A DNA stretch of 64,000 nucleotides from Mrakia gelida (Eukaryota > Basidiomycota > Tremellomycetes > Cystofilobasidiales > Mrakiaceae). Below, piece by piece: positions 43,322 to 54,787 of the stretch. Where the stretch lies: positions 186,001-250,000 of the forward strand of contig BRON01000009.1 of NCBI GenBank assembly GCA_024345305.1. Direction: 5' to 3'. The stretch's first letter is position 1; every line of letters starts with the position of its first letter. The position numbers and the translations under genes are program-made. The notes below the pieces were generated by a model. It ran no database searches. It worked only from the letters and a program-made list of their open reading frames with translations, and was not told where the DNA came from.

Positions 43322-44930
43322 CTAAACCCTCGCCCTCTCAATCAAATCAACCTTCACTCCCTGACTCTTCAACCCACTCTCAATCAACACCAGATCCTTC
43401 AACGTCTCTTCCGCCTTCCCAACCCCATCCTCCGCCCCCTCTCCCCCCCTCACCCTGGCAAAGAAACTCCCAAACTCCCTCTCAACACCCTCATTCCCAA
43501 ATTTCTCTTCTTTCCCCTCTCCGCCATCCTCTCCGAACACCGTCAACGCAAAGCCCCCGTCAACCTGCTTGATCTCGAGCCACCCCTTCTCGGACCAAGC
43601 CTCGAAGAGCGGAGGAGCAGGTTTGTTGGCTGGGGCAGCGAAGGTGAGGTAGAAGGATCCTACGATTCCGGAGGAGAGGGTGACGAGGGAGGTGAGGGTG
43701 TCGGTTGGGGCGAGGTAGGGGAGGGTGAGGGTTGAGAAAGCGACGAGCGTGGCGGGAGGGGAGGGGAGGATGAGACGAAGAGCGGCGGCGGAGTGGACGC
43801 CTCCGTCTAGGATGAAGCCTGTGGGAGCGGAGAAGAAGGTGGTGGAAGGAGGGGACGAAGTCAGTGGGAAAGGAGGGATGTGGGAGCGAAATGAAAGCGA
43901 CGCGTCGAGACGAGGAAGAGTGACGAGACTCACCTCCTTGGTAGGTTGGGACCTGCATCGAAACGACAAACAGCACATGATCAGCTCAGATATTCTCCAC
44001 TTCGATCAGAGAGCGCAACGAGGGACTCACAGTCCTCCAATCAGTACTGATCCACCTGCTACCCTGCTCAGTCCTCGACGAGGAGTTCCAAGCGAACGAC
44101 CTCAGCTCTCCTTGCTCCTTGTCTGCGAGTACCTCCTTAGCGGCGAGGAAGACGGGCTCGTTCTCCCAGTTCTAGTAAACATCGATGTCACGCAGATGGA
44201 ACAAAAGGGAGGGAGGGAGGAAGGGAAGAGGAGTCAGTCGACGCGCGAACGAGGAGTTCCGAAGAACGCGAGGAACGAGAGAGGTTTTGACGAACCTCAG
44301 CAACTCTCCAAATCAGTCCCTTGGGAGCGTACTTCTCCCTGTACGTCTTGATGAGAGCTTTGGCTGTTTCGATGTCTTTGGCGATAGGTTTCTCGCTGCA
44401 AAACCAAACGACGAAAAACGGGTCAGCTCGACGCTCCTTTTCGTCCCTCTCTCTTTTTTTGCCTCCGATACCTCCCTCCCTCGCATCTTCGCTCACGCTC
44501 CCACTCACCTCAAAACATGTTTTCCAGCCTCCAACGCCTTGATCACCGCCTCAGGGATCTGAGGAATCGGCAACGCGATCAAAACAGCCTCGACATCCTC
44601 CCTCTTCAGCAGCTCATCCAACCCTCCCTTCTCGCCATCGTCCGAGTAGATGGCGACCTCGTCGGCCTTGAAAGTGGTGAGAGGAAGTTTCTCAGCAGCT
44701 GCCTGTGCGAGGGAGATCCCCGATTTGGCTGAACGAGAGTAGATGGCTTTGATGGAGAGGGAGGAGGCGTGAGGGACGAGGGAGGCGAGGTAGGCTAGGT
44801 GAGGGAAGAGGCCGGCTGGAGGGAGGAAGGAACGAAGAAGCAGGTCAGGTTGGACGGATGGGAAGAAGAGAGGAGGAAGAGGGGACGCACCTCCGAGAAT
44901 GGCGATCCCAGTAGGAGGAGGAGTGGTCAT
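43322..44930 (-). CDS. Gfo/Idh/MocA-family NAD(P)-dependent oxidoreductase
   Basis: Start at 44930 (MTTPPPTGIAILGG), stop at 43322. The N-terminus is a Rossmann fold (GIAILGGAGLFPHLAYLASL), followed by AIYSRS, then DVEAVLIALPIPQIPEAVIK and ALEAGKHVLSEKPIAKD; the EKP lysine motif after the second strand is the family's catalytic/cofactor signature. Next come VAEVRQ, NWENEPVFLAAKEVL and a short exon VPTYQGG leading to FILDGGVHSAAALRLIL, where the conserved G-G-x-x-x-H supplies the active-site His. The C-terminal half is the usual mixed sheet domain. Members act on sugars, inositols or dihydrodiols; substrate not inferable. About five introns, one holding GACGCGTC (43899). Length about 390 residues, normal. 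Confidence 0.82.
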
Positions 44931-45403
44931 GAAGGGCGAAAGAGATGGGAAGAACGGGGAGCTTGAAGGGAGGAGGAGTTGGCCGAAGGAGGACGAGGAG
45001 GTCAGTTTGGATGATGTCTCTTCGAGAGATTCAGGAGGAGGTAAGAAACGCACGAGAGCGAGTTCTGGTAGGTTTTTGAGTGCGAGAGAGAGAGTGGACG
45101 TCGGTGGAAGGAAGAAGAACGGAGAAACAAGAAGACGAGATGTCAGCTTCGGCGTATCCCCTCTCGTTGCTAAGGCGACCTCCTCTTGCCCCAAGAAGAC
45201 TAACAAAAAGTCTTGAGAGAGAGAACGACACCTTCTTCAATTCTCGCAATCCTTCAGGTGGGAAAATCTGCATCGAAGAAACGCTCAATCCCGAGGGCCA
45301 ACTCGACGGCCCCTCCTTCCTTCCCCTCCCTCCTCCCCACAACCCACCCTCCCCTCCTTCCTCCTCCCATCTTATCTCCCTCTCCCTCGCTCCCTTTCTC
45401 GCC
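44931..45403. promoter_or_regulatory. Divergent promoter region
   Basis: 473 bases between the oxidoreductase start (minus) and the next plus-strand start. The plus-strand side ends in a CT-rich leader. No gene seen. Confidence 0.4.
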
Positions 45404-46470
45404 ATGACCGAGAACTTCTCTCACAACTTCAGACACGTCCAGGGTCAGTCCTCTCCGCCTCCTTCTCTTCTCATCCTTCCTCGTTCGTTCGTTCGCTCGC
45501 ATCTCACCGTCGGCTGAACCCTTCCCCCTCCCTCCCTCCCCACCTTCTTCCCTCCTCCTGCCATCCATCCATCCTCGTTGTTGTTCGAGCAGCTGCCATC
45601 ATCGATCGAGAGCTCTTTGGACGAGAGTTCCATGTGAGGAAGCAGGAGATGAGATGGGTTCATGACGGTCAGTCTGATCTCTCGGACTTTCCTTCCCTCC
45701 TCTCCTCTCCTCTCCTCTCCTCCCTTGGAGTTTCCCTCTCGTTCTCGTCTTGACCTCCCTTCTCTCCCTCTTCCCTTCCCTTCTCTCTCCTGCTCCACCC
45801 CCTCCTCCGGCTCGACTCGAACAGTCCTCGACTGGTGCATCATGATGGAAGGCGTCAACTCCAAAGAAACGTGCAACCACCTCGTTCGACAGTACCTCAA
45901 GATGATGAGGACTCACAAGGTTCGTTCGTTCATCCGTTCTCTTCTCTCCCTTTCCTCTATCCTCCCAGTCCTCTCGTACCCTTCTTTTAGACCTTCTCTT
46001 CCTCGTCGCCCTAGTCTCGCACTGGGTCAAGCACGAAAGAGAGGCGAGCGAACCCAACCCAAACCCAAGCTCACCCAACCCTCCCTCCCCTCCCTCCTCC
46101 CTCTCCGCTTCGCTGGTCTACAGTCCTTCGGATACCACGAACTCGAGAAACTCAAATACCTCCAACCACCCCCCGGAACACCAGATATCCGATCCGAGAG
46201 GATCCAGGCTAACAGCTAGTGCGTCCCACGTCAACCCAAACCCATCTCCTCTCTCGCTCGTTTCGTTTCGTTCTGACCCTCCTCTCTTCTTCCCTCCCCA
46301 CCCCACCCCTTCCCTTTTGCGTGTTTCTTTTTGGCGCGTTTAGTCTGACCCGAGAAGCCGACATCCAAGGCCGAAAGCTCAAAGCTCAAGCGGAGGAGGA
46401 TAAAGCTAAGAGGGTGAAGGAGATGATGGAGGCTAGGTTGAGGGGGGAGAAGGATTCGCTTGACGACTGA
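45404..46470 (+). CDS. Small conserved-looking alpha-helical protein, unknown
   Basis: Five exons from ATG 45404: MTENFSHNFRHVQ, AAIIDRELFGREFHVRKQEM, then VLDWCIMMEGVNSKETCNHL, VRQYLKMMRTHK, then SFGYHELEKLKYLQPPPGTP, DIRSERIQANS and LTREADIQGRKLKAQAEEDK, ending GEKDSLDD at 46470. About 140 residues, helical, with a charged C-terminal coiled coil. All joins keep phase, and a GTTCGT donor is used at 45920. I do not recognise a family. The even amino-acid composition, unlike the Ser/Pro-rich shadows around it, argues for a real gene. Confidence 0.6.
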
Positions 46471-46665
46471 AACTTGAACGCGCCGATGCTTGCTCTTGTT
46501 TTCTCGTTTTCGGGTTCGTGCGTGTACATCTTTATCTCTCCCTTTCCCTCTTCTCTCTCTTTCACTTTGGCTCTCCCTCCTCTCTGTATGACCCTTATAC
46601 GATCTCCCTCCTTCCCTCTCTCTCCCTCCCTTGTTCGTCGTCGAGTCGCGAAACTCGCAAGCTCA

Positions 46666-48439
46666 TCACATCTCCCTCTCCACCGCCGGGGTATGCTCGC
46701 CTCCCACCTTCTTCGCCGAAACAGCAGCTCCAGCTCTACTGCTCTCCGCACCCTCCATCACGGCGGCGTCGTTCGAGTTCTGCACCCTCACCTCGGCCGT
46801 GAGGAGAGGGACGTTGAACTTGAGGAGATCGACGTATTCCTTTCCTGGGAGGAGGCAGAAGGAGGCTACATTCTGTGAAGAACGAACCGGAACCGAGCAC
46901 GAGGGAAGGGTCAGTTGATGGGTTCGAGTTGGGGCGAGAGAGTTGGAACGAGGGAAGAGAGATGGAGGAAGATGGGTTGGGTGAGGAGGACAAGACACCG
47001 CGCGTCGAACGTACCCTCAACAGCCGCACACTAATGATAACCTCAGCGTTATCGGAAAGATCTACGATGTGACCTTGATCTTGCGGTACTGAGGTAGCGA
47101 GGATTCGGATGAGAACGTCTCGGTCGAGGGAGGCGTTGTGGACGGAGTGGTGGAGGACTTTGAACTGCGAAGGGTTCGAGAGGGTCAGATTTGTGTTGAG
47201 AGGGAAGGAGGAGGCAGAGGAAGGTAGGATGGTGAAGAGGGTGGGGGGAGAGAGGAAGAGAAGAACAGAAGGGCCGAGAGGAAGGACGACGCGTCGAGGA
47301 CTCGACTCGAACTCACTCTCACGGGCTTCCCCTGCGAGAAAACAGGAGGGTACAACTTCGTTTGAACGAGCGTGACGATATCCTCCAGGGTTGCAGGACA
47401 GGAGTGAGAGGCTGGTGTTAAGCGTTGGACATATCTGAATCAAACCGAAACAACGAAGGGAAGGGTGAGCTCGACGCGAGGGAAGAGCGAGGGAAGAGAG
47501 GAGTTTGAGCTCACCGAAGTCCCGAGAAGCCAGTGGACTTGATCTTGTTTAGGAGATGGAGAGTGATGGCTGTTGGGTCTATAGGTGGGAGGAGGGAGAA
47601 CCACATGACTGAAGGACGAGGAGGAGGGAGAAGGTGAGCTTGAGCTCGAGCGTGTCGAGCGACGAAGGAGGTTCTGAAGGGAAGAAGCAATAACGGAAAC
47701 GAAACGACTCACTACAGTCGATGTTCGTCTGATGATTCACTATTCCAGAGAAGCCAGCCCAACGCGAACGAGACGATCAGCTCCCTCGCTCCTTCGTTCG
47801 AGCTCACACCCTCCCTCCCCTCCTCCCTTCTCACCTCCCCACATCCCTCCCCCTCCCGCTCCCGAGAGAAGACTCACCAATCAAATTCGCCAACTTCTTC
47901 GTCCTCCCCTTCTTAGCAGCAGCCAACCCAGCCAACTCCTTCGCCACCTGCTTCTCAATATCATCCTCCTCCTCCTCTTCCTCTCCCTCCTTTGCCCCCT
48001 CAGTTCCTGCGAGCTGAGCAGTCCTCCACGCATCCTTCATCTTCCGGTACTCCTCTTGCGCGCCGGGGTAGAGTTCTTCCACCAACTAGCACGATAACGA
48101 ACGAGGCGAAGTGGGACGAGGGTCGGTTCAGCGCGAAGAAGACGAGCAAGGAGGGTGGGAGAGACGTCGAGCTCGGAACTGACCGCCTCCAAAACCTCAT
48201 ACGTCTCAGCCACACAGATCCTCTCCTTCCCTCTCACACCAGTAACCCAAAGGCCGGGGCCGGTGACGTCTCCGCCCGTTTTGGAGACGAAAGAACCGTC
48301 CTGAGAACGAAGCGATCCATAACCAAACGAGAAGGGAGGGAGGCATGAGCTTCGAGCGAGAAGGATGCGAGGAGAAGAGGAAGACGGCGGAACGAACGGC
48401 TCGGTACTGAGGTTTCCTGGATTGCGGGCGGCGGGACAT
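46666..48439 (-). CDS. TAN1: THUMP-domain tRNA acetylation factor Tan1 (THUMPD1-like)
   Basis: Adaptor that presents tRNA Ser/Leu to the acetyltransferase Kre33/NAT10 for N4-acetylcytidine at position 12. Start 48439 (MSRRPQSRKPQYR), stop 46666. Exon 2 gives GPGLWVTGVRGKERICVAET and YEVLEA, the family's N-terminal GI..TC..RE-type strand. An acidic linker and KKGRTKKLANLI follow. The C-terminal exons carry the THUMP fold: PVRFKVLHHSVHNASLDRDV, LIRILATSVPQDQGHIVDLS, NAEVIISVRLLR, then NVASFCLLPGKEYVDLLKFN. About 300 residues. The start faces DBP6 over 324 bases. Exon boundaries in the middle (47500-48000) are approximate. Confidence 0.78.
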
Positions 48440-48763
48440 GCTGTAGGAGTATGAGATGGAGTGGGTACGGTGGGAGGGTGGGTTGGGGTGGGAGGAGGAG
48501 GGAGGGAGGGAGGTGAGGTGAGGTCGAGATTTCGACGCAGGAGGACGAGGTCGTCAAGGTCGGTTTGTCGTCCTTCCTTCGCCTCAATTTTTCACGAGCT
48601 CGAACAAAAATGTCCGAGGCTCATCTCCTACACACCAACCACCTCAACCCCGAAATTTTCACCCTAATCAAGCTCAAAACACCCAACTTCCCCGCCTCCC
48701 TCCCTTCACCTCGAAATTCCTCTCTCCTCCTCTCCTTCCCTCCCAACTCCCACCCCAGCCGCG
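48440..48763. promoter_or_regulatory. Divergent promoter, TAN1 / DBP6
   Basis: 324 bases shared by two RNA-maturation genes transcribed away from each other. It has a G-rich stretch (48465-48530) on the TAN1 side and a CT leader on the DBP6 side. Confidence 0.5.
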
Positions 48764-51700
48764 ATGCAGTCCTCCGCGTACCTCCTGAACCAGAAGGGTA
48801 CCAAGGTCGTCTTTGGAGATGATGCTTCCACACCCGACTCTCCTCCCCGTCCTCGAGGAATGACCATCCATCCATCAAGAATGGGAACCGTCCCGGGAGC
48901 AGCCTCCTCAGCTTCGACTTCCTCCTCCTTTCGCCCTCCCCCTCCTTCGTATCAGCAGCCCGCTCAAGGCTACCAACCAGCAGGAGGAGAGGGTGTAGAG
49001 GGAGGAGCTCGACCAGCTCTGAACCCTAACCCTTACGTTCCAGGGAACGGGACGTTCGTTCCTACGAGACAGGTTCGACCTCCAAGGGCGAAATTGGTGA
49101 GCTCGCAACTTCTCTCCTTCCCCTTCAGCCCTTCGTTTCAGCTCGTTCTGACTCCTTCCCTTCGTTTGTGCCAGCCCCCCAGCGAACGAGCTCCCAAGAC
49201 TGAAGCTCAGGCTCGGTACGCTAAGAAGAAGAGGGACAAGGTGAAAAAGAGGAAACAGGCGGCAGTTAGGTCGGCTCCTAAATCGAAGGAGGACGTTGTC
49301 GCAACTGGTTCCAAGAAGTTGGTGGTGGGAGAGAAGATGGAGGTTGATGGGGAGAGCTCTGAGGAGGAGTCGAGCTCGAGCGAGGAGGATGAGGAGGTGA
49401 CCGAGGCTGTTGTTGAGAAGAAGAGGAAGAGGAAGGACGTCGTTGAGCTCGTCGACTCCCCCGCCGTCGTCGATTCAACAGCTCCTCCTCCTACAAAACG
49501 AGCAACACCACCACCACCATCAGCTACCTCAGACGTCGAAAAGGATGAGGAAGAAGAGGACGCCTCAACCCCTCCACCTCGCGAGCTCATCCTCCCAGCC
49601 TCCTTCACTTCCAACCCCCTCCCTCCCTTCCCTACTCTCCCTCCTTCCCACCCAGCTCCCTCAGCTTCTCTCCTCCACCCGCTCACAGTCCCCCACGCGC
49701 TCACCACAGCTACTATTATTTCATCGTCGCATACGACTCCTCTTCCCCGCTCCTCTGCCTCCTCCTCCAAAACGTCGAAACCAAAAGCGTCAACCAAACC
49801 CGACGCGTCCTCCTCCTCCTCCTCCTCCGACGACTCCTCCTCTTCCGACGAAGAGGAGGAAGTCGATGAACCAACCACTCCTCCCCCTCCAGCGCAAGAA
49901 CCCTCCAACGTTGGCCTTTCGGAACGGATGTTGACTCGTTTGGGGGATCTGGGAGTGGAGGATCTGTTTGCTGTTCAGACGGGGGTGATTCCTTTCCTCT
50001 TGCCTGGGAAGGGTTTGGGAGCGGGAGGGTTGGGAGCGGGAGGCGTGGGAGGAGGAGTTGGTGGGGCGGGACTGCATCCTATGAAAGCGACGAGGGATGT
50101 GTGTGTTTCGGCGCCGACGGGGAGTGGCAAGACGTTGGCTTATGTTGTGCCTGTTGTTGAGGTGAGTTCGAGTCTTCGTTTCGTTCTTCGTTCCTTTCCT
50201 TTCTTCGACCGCCTGGCGTTTCAAGAACGTCGTGGAAGGTATAGATATGGGACCAATGGGCAGAAGGCAGGTTGCTGACTCTGCGTTCTCTTCTCTCGTT
50301 CGCCTCAGGTCCTCTCGAAACGAATCGTCACTCGCTTGCGAGCGCTCATCATCCTCCCCACGCGAGATCTCGTTTCTCAGGTCAAGGAGACGTTCGAGAG
50401 TGTTGCGAAGGGGACTGGTCTTAAGGTTAGTCCAACCCTACACCGACTCCCCGACTCCCAACTCTTTTCTCCTCGCCTTTCTCGATCCACCTCGACTCGA
50501 CGCGTCGAACGACTCGACGCTGACCTCCCTTCCGTTCCTTCTCTCCTTCCTTCTTTCACCTCCTCCCGCTCCCTCCTCCCACCCAATCTCACCTCACCTC
50601 CACTACGCTTCGCTTCACCAGATCGCCACCGTAACCGGATCCCAATCCTTCGCCTCAGAACAAGCCAACCTCGTCTCTTCCCTCGGAGGTCGCTCAGGTT
50701 CCTCGATGGTGGATATCCTCATCTGCACCCCAGGAAGGCTGATCGATCATCTTAACGGGACGCCTGGGTTCAGTTTGGAGTTTTTGAGGTTCCTCGTCAG
50801 TCCCCTCCACATCAAACCCACCCTTCTCTCGTTCGTTGTTCGTTCGTTCGTTCGTTCGAGCTCTCGCTGACTCGCGTTTCGTTCTCGTCCCTCGCAACAG
50901 ATCATCGACGAAGCCGATCGACTGTTGACTCAATCGTTCCAGGACTGGTTGCAGGTCGTGCTTGCCAAGACTCGAGCGACGACGAGTTTGAAGGTTGAGC
51001 AAGGGCTGGGAGGTGTGCTCGGAGGGAACGGGAGTGGAGAGGCTGTTGGGTTCGAGGGAGAGTTGGAGCAGGTTTCGCAGGTGAGTCGCTTCTCTCTCCT
51101 CTTATTCGCGATTTTCGAAGCTATTGCTGATCGTTCGTATCGTTATCCTTGTCGTTTCGTGTTGCCCGCCAGTGCCAAAAACTCCTCTTCTCCGCCACGC
51201 TCACTCGAGACCCTTCCAAGATCGCCGCTCTGAAACTCCACGACCCTCAGTACTTCGTCATCCAAGATGAGTCGGACACCAACCCTACCGAGCACGTCGA
51301 AGGAGAGGCGTTCGCTGTTCCTGCTACGCTCAAGGTTCGTCTTTTCTCCTCCCATCAACCCGACCCTCGTCGCGTCATTCTCTCCTTCTGTCCCTTTTCC
51401 CTCCCTCCCTCTCCCTCTCTAACTCCCCCTTTCCTTCGTTCAAACAGGAGCACTTCCTCGTCGTCCCCACCTCTACCAAACCCCTCCACCTCCTCCATCT
51501 CCTCCACTCCCCCAAATTCACCTCCATCTCCTCGAACCGAAACGTCCTCTGCTTCACCAAATCCGTCGAATCGGCCGCTCGACTCGTCCAGCTCGTCAAG
51601 TTTTTCGAGGAAGCCTACGTGCCCCTGCCTGGAGAGGAGTGGAAGCCGCTGGTGGTGAAGGCGTACTCGAGTGATCTGGGTGGACAGGGAGGGAGTGGTG

Positions 51701-52302
51701 GGGAGAGGGCGAAGGTGTTGAGGGAGTTTAAGGAGGGGAAGGTTGATTTGTGAGTTTCGAGTTTTGTTCTTGAGCTCGCTCTCGTCCTTCGATGAAACGT
51801 CTCTCTCTCTCTCTCACTTCCAACTCTACTGACCTCCTTCTTTGCTTCGCATCGTTCCCAGGCTGATCTGCTCGGATCTCATCGCTCGAGGAATCGACAT
51901 CGCCTCCGTCTCGCACGTCGTTTCCTACGACGTCCCCGTCGACATGAGGAAGTACATCCATCGAGTCGGAAGGACAGCGAGAGCTGGAAGGGAGGGTTCT
52001 GCTTGGAGTTTGGTCGAGACGCAGGAGGTGAGTGGTCTCTCTCTTCTCGCCTCGCCCACATTCCTTTTGCTCGCGTCGTCTCGTTCCCCTTCTTTCCGTC
52101 CGTCCCTCCCGTCGACTGACAAACCATCCCTTCTTTCGCTTTTGTGTTGTGCCAGGCCCGCCACTTCAAGTCCCTCCTCCGATCATCGAATCACCTCGAG
52201 AAACTCAAGAAGCTCAAGGTCGAGGAGGAGGAGCTGGACGGGCTCAAACCTGCTTACGAGGTCGCGTTGGGGAGGTTGAGGGATGTGTTTGGGAAGATGT
52301 AG
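48764..52302 (+). CDS. DBP6: DEAD-box ATP-dependent RNA helicase Dbp6 (DDX51), 60S ribosome biogenesis
   Basis: Nucleolar helicase acting in early pre-60S assembly. About nine exons, roughly 830 residues. Starts [21 protein letters not shown] long acidic/basic disordered N-terminal half (49200-49900) precedes the helicase core. Core motifs: Q-motif region [16 protein letters not shown], motif [10 protein letters not shown], Ia [10 protein letters not shown], Ib [11 protein letters not shown], motif II as DEAD (IIDEADRLL), motif III SAT ([11 protein letters not shown]), [46 protein letters not shown]. The insert between the Q-motif and motif I (Gly-rich) and the one after DEAD are typical of Dbp6/DDX51. 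C-terminus ..[11 protein letters not shown], stop 52302. A GTTCGT donor is used at 51335. Intact. Confidence 0.92.
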
Positions 52303-52614
52303 AGTTGAGCGATACTATTCATCGCGTTTCTTATCTTTCAGTGTCCAAGCGAGTGTCATTCATCGTGAAAAGAGTGCGAGGCGATGGAAGGAAACGATCC
52401 AAACGAACGACGCGTCGAGTTCGAATCGAATCGAACGAAAAGGCTCGCTCGGAAGACGAGAGATCTCTCCTTTCGTGATTTGATTCGAGCGATCTACGAG
52501 AGTCCGATATGTCCTCAAAGCAATAGACGACGTGGTAGATAACAAGAGAATCCAACCCCCTTCGCTTCCCTCCCTCGTGTTCGACGCGTCGAAGTTTTTC
52601 TCCCTCCTCATCCC
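52303..52614. other. Convergent intergenic region with two GACGCGTC palindromes
   Basis: 312 bases between the DBP6 stop and the stop of MYND gene A. GACGCGTC at 52409 and 52583. No gene seen. Confidence 0.35.
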
Positions 52615-53984
52615 TCACCAGGTTGGAGCAAAGCAGAACGGCTCGTGGTCCTCCCAGTGAAGCTCTCGATGGGCTGGAAGGTGGGGGAAGTCAGCTCTGA
52701 GTTCTGAGAACGCTGATCGAGGAACAAGGACGCGTCGAGGCTGGACGAACCCTCGGAGCAGTAAAGAACGACCTGGCACTGGAGCGGGACAAGCCTCAAA
52801 GTCAGTCAAGAGTAGATAAGGTGTGGTAGACACAACTCATCGACTCACCCACGAACAGCACCCCAGTTTGCTCTTCTCACACCAAACCTTCCCTCCCTCG
52901 TTCACCGCACACTTTCCCAAAGCGCTTCGTTCTCCCATTCCCGCTCGCCGTCTCGCTTCCCTAATCTCGTACGGCTCTAGATTATCCACTAAGCTTCCGT
53001 AATCCTCTCGTATTGACTCCCAAACAGCGTCGTGCATCATTTGTTTCTCGGCAGCGTCGCGTCGTGAGCGAGAGGCGCGTCGTGAACGGGAGAGTTTTTC
53101 TGGTGGCAGGGTCGAAGCGATGTGGTATAGCTGGGTGGTAGCGATGGTATCGGAGATTTCACCAAACTTGCACGCAAGGTCAAAGTTGAGCTGAGAGGCG
53201 GGGGAAAAGAAGACACACGAAGGTTAGCGGCGGATCGCACGTCGCGCGAAGGAAGAAAATCGCAAGAGAAGGAATCACCTTTTGACGGACATTGTCCATA
53301 CGCCATGCCTCGGCCCTCACTAAAGACAAGGTTGTCTGAGTCTCTTCCATCAGCGTATAGAAGTCTCCACCCTCTTCCAGATGTTTGCGAAGGAACAGGG
53401 TCACGTACGGCGACGCGGCGGTTCGGTAGTAGATTCCGAGGTAGTAGGCGAAGAGGTTGGGATGGATGGCGTTAAAGTCTCCGAGGGTATTTGAGTAGAA
53501 GGTCCTGAGGAAGGCTGGAAGGTAGAGGGCTTGGAATTCGGACTTTGGGGGAAAGAAGGGAAAAGGAACTGAGTCAAGAGGACGAAGAACGCGGGAAAGC
53601 TGAGCTTCTTCTCGAGCTAAGAGCCGTTTCTGATGACGGGGAGGAGTTTCAGAGGACAAACAAGGAAGGACTCCGTGGCAACGGGACCCAGAGAGAAGAC
53701 GAGAGCAGTCTAACACGAAGAGATATAGACCAGAAGCGTCAGTTTGGGAGCGACACGAGTTGTGGGCGGAAGCGGACCTGAGCTCACCATTTTTCTGGCT
53801 ACGATAAAGCTGTCTCGGGATATGGGAGCGACTGCAGGAGCGTTGATTCCAGTCGAAAACCCGAGAAGCGCTCCAAGGAGCGTTGCTGAGGGCTGAACGA
53901 ACGAAACGATCGACGAAGGATCAGGACGTCGAGTTTGAAGCTCTCGAAGCGTTTCTCGAGCAAGAGAAAGCTCACCGTAGGCAT
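52615..53984 (-). CDS. MYND-type zinc-finger protein, tandem copy A
   Basis: Start ATG at 53984, three codons before an intron; an in-frame TAG lies just upstream, which fixes this start. Exon 2 gives PSATLLGALLGFSTGINAPA and VAPISRDSFIVARKM; further exons SEFQALYLPAFLRTFYSNTL, GDFNAIHPNLFAYYLG, YRTAASPYVTLFLRKHLEE, LNFDLACKFGEISDTIATTQ, then KCAVNEGGKVWCEKSKLGCC, CQVVLYCSEG and HWEDHEPFCFAPTW, stop 52615. The Cys/His spacing (C..C..C-x2-C..YC..H..HxxxC) is a MYND finger at the extreme C-terminus, normally a protein-interaction module. The helical N-terminal part has no recognised family. It matches copy B block by block. Confidence 0.68.
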
Positions 53985-54787
53985 GGACTAGCAAAACGGT
54001 CGAAAGCGTAGATCGGGGTAAGGCTTGAGTGGTGGTGTCTGGGAGGGAAGGAAGGAAGAAACGAGGAGGAGTTCGAATCAGCTCGAGCTCGATGATCTCG
54101 TTTTCGCGTCTCCAAATTGTCTCTCGCTCGGTGCCACCGAGAGGTCTTCGAGCTCACAGTTCTGCTTTAGTAGCAAGCTGGTTACAATGCAAGAATAACG
54201 GAGGAGTAGAAGGAGGTGAAGGTGGGAAGAGAGATGGTCAGAAGGAGGGGAAAAAGCGGAATGTCTCGATTCGGAGCCAGGCTGGAGCGAAAAAGGTTCC
54301 GACACGACCTGATCGACTGCGAAGAACGTCAAGGCTGAAAGCTCGAGGACAACTACAGAGGATGAAAGCTGACTGACTCGAAGGAGGTAGGCATCCGAGC
54401 GAGGGATGGGCGAAAGAACTCAGACGACGCGGCGGGGTGCGACGCGTCCGTCGTTTTCAGTAGCTCCACTCTCAAGCAGCAACGTCAGTTCGCACCTGAA
54501 TTTCAAATCAAACCTCTTTCTCTAGTAATCTGTATTTTCTGCCCGGAAGTACCCGCTTGGCTCGAAAGATCTCTTCATTCAAGTCCCAAACAACATCGAG
54601 AGCGGATCGCTCGACGCGTCGAAAGGTCCATCGTCGTCCTCAAAATGCGAGGCGAACATCCTCACCACACTCGAAAAGGAAATTGGAGAGGATCTAAATT
54701 GGCTGCTTCTACTACAGCGAGCAGCATATCGAAAAAGAGGTGCTAACAAACGAAAGCCCAACTGCCTTTCGACGCGTCGCGATCTTC
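53985..54787. other. Intergenic between the MYND copies, with three GACGCGTC palindromes
   Basis: About 800 bases, the promoter of copy A and 3' region of copy B. GACGCGTC at 54441, 54613 and 54771 (spacing 172 and 158). No gene supported; a minus-strand frame near 54579-54794 is Arg/Ser-rich and overlaps the end of copy B. Confidence 0.4.

Noticed and set aside
49207..49908. Long open frame antisense to DBP6 (233 codons, Ser/Glu-rich)
   Set aside because: It is the mirror of the acidic, serine-rich Dbp6 N-terminus (TCC/GAG-type codons); no splice logic or natural protein composition.
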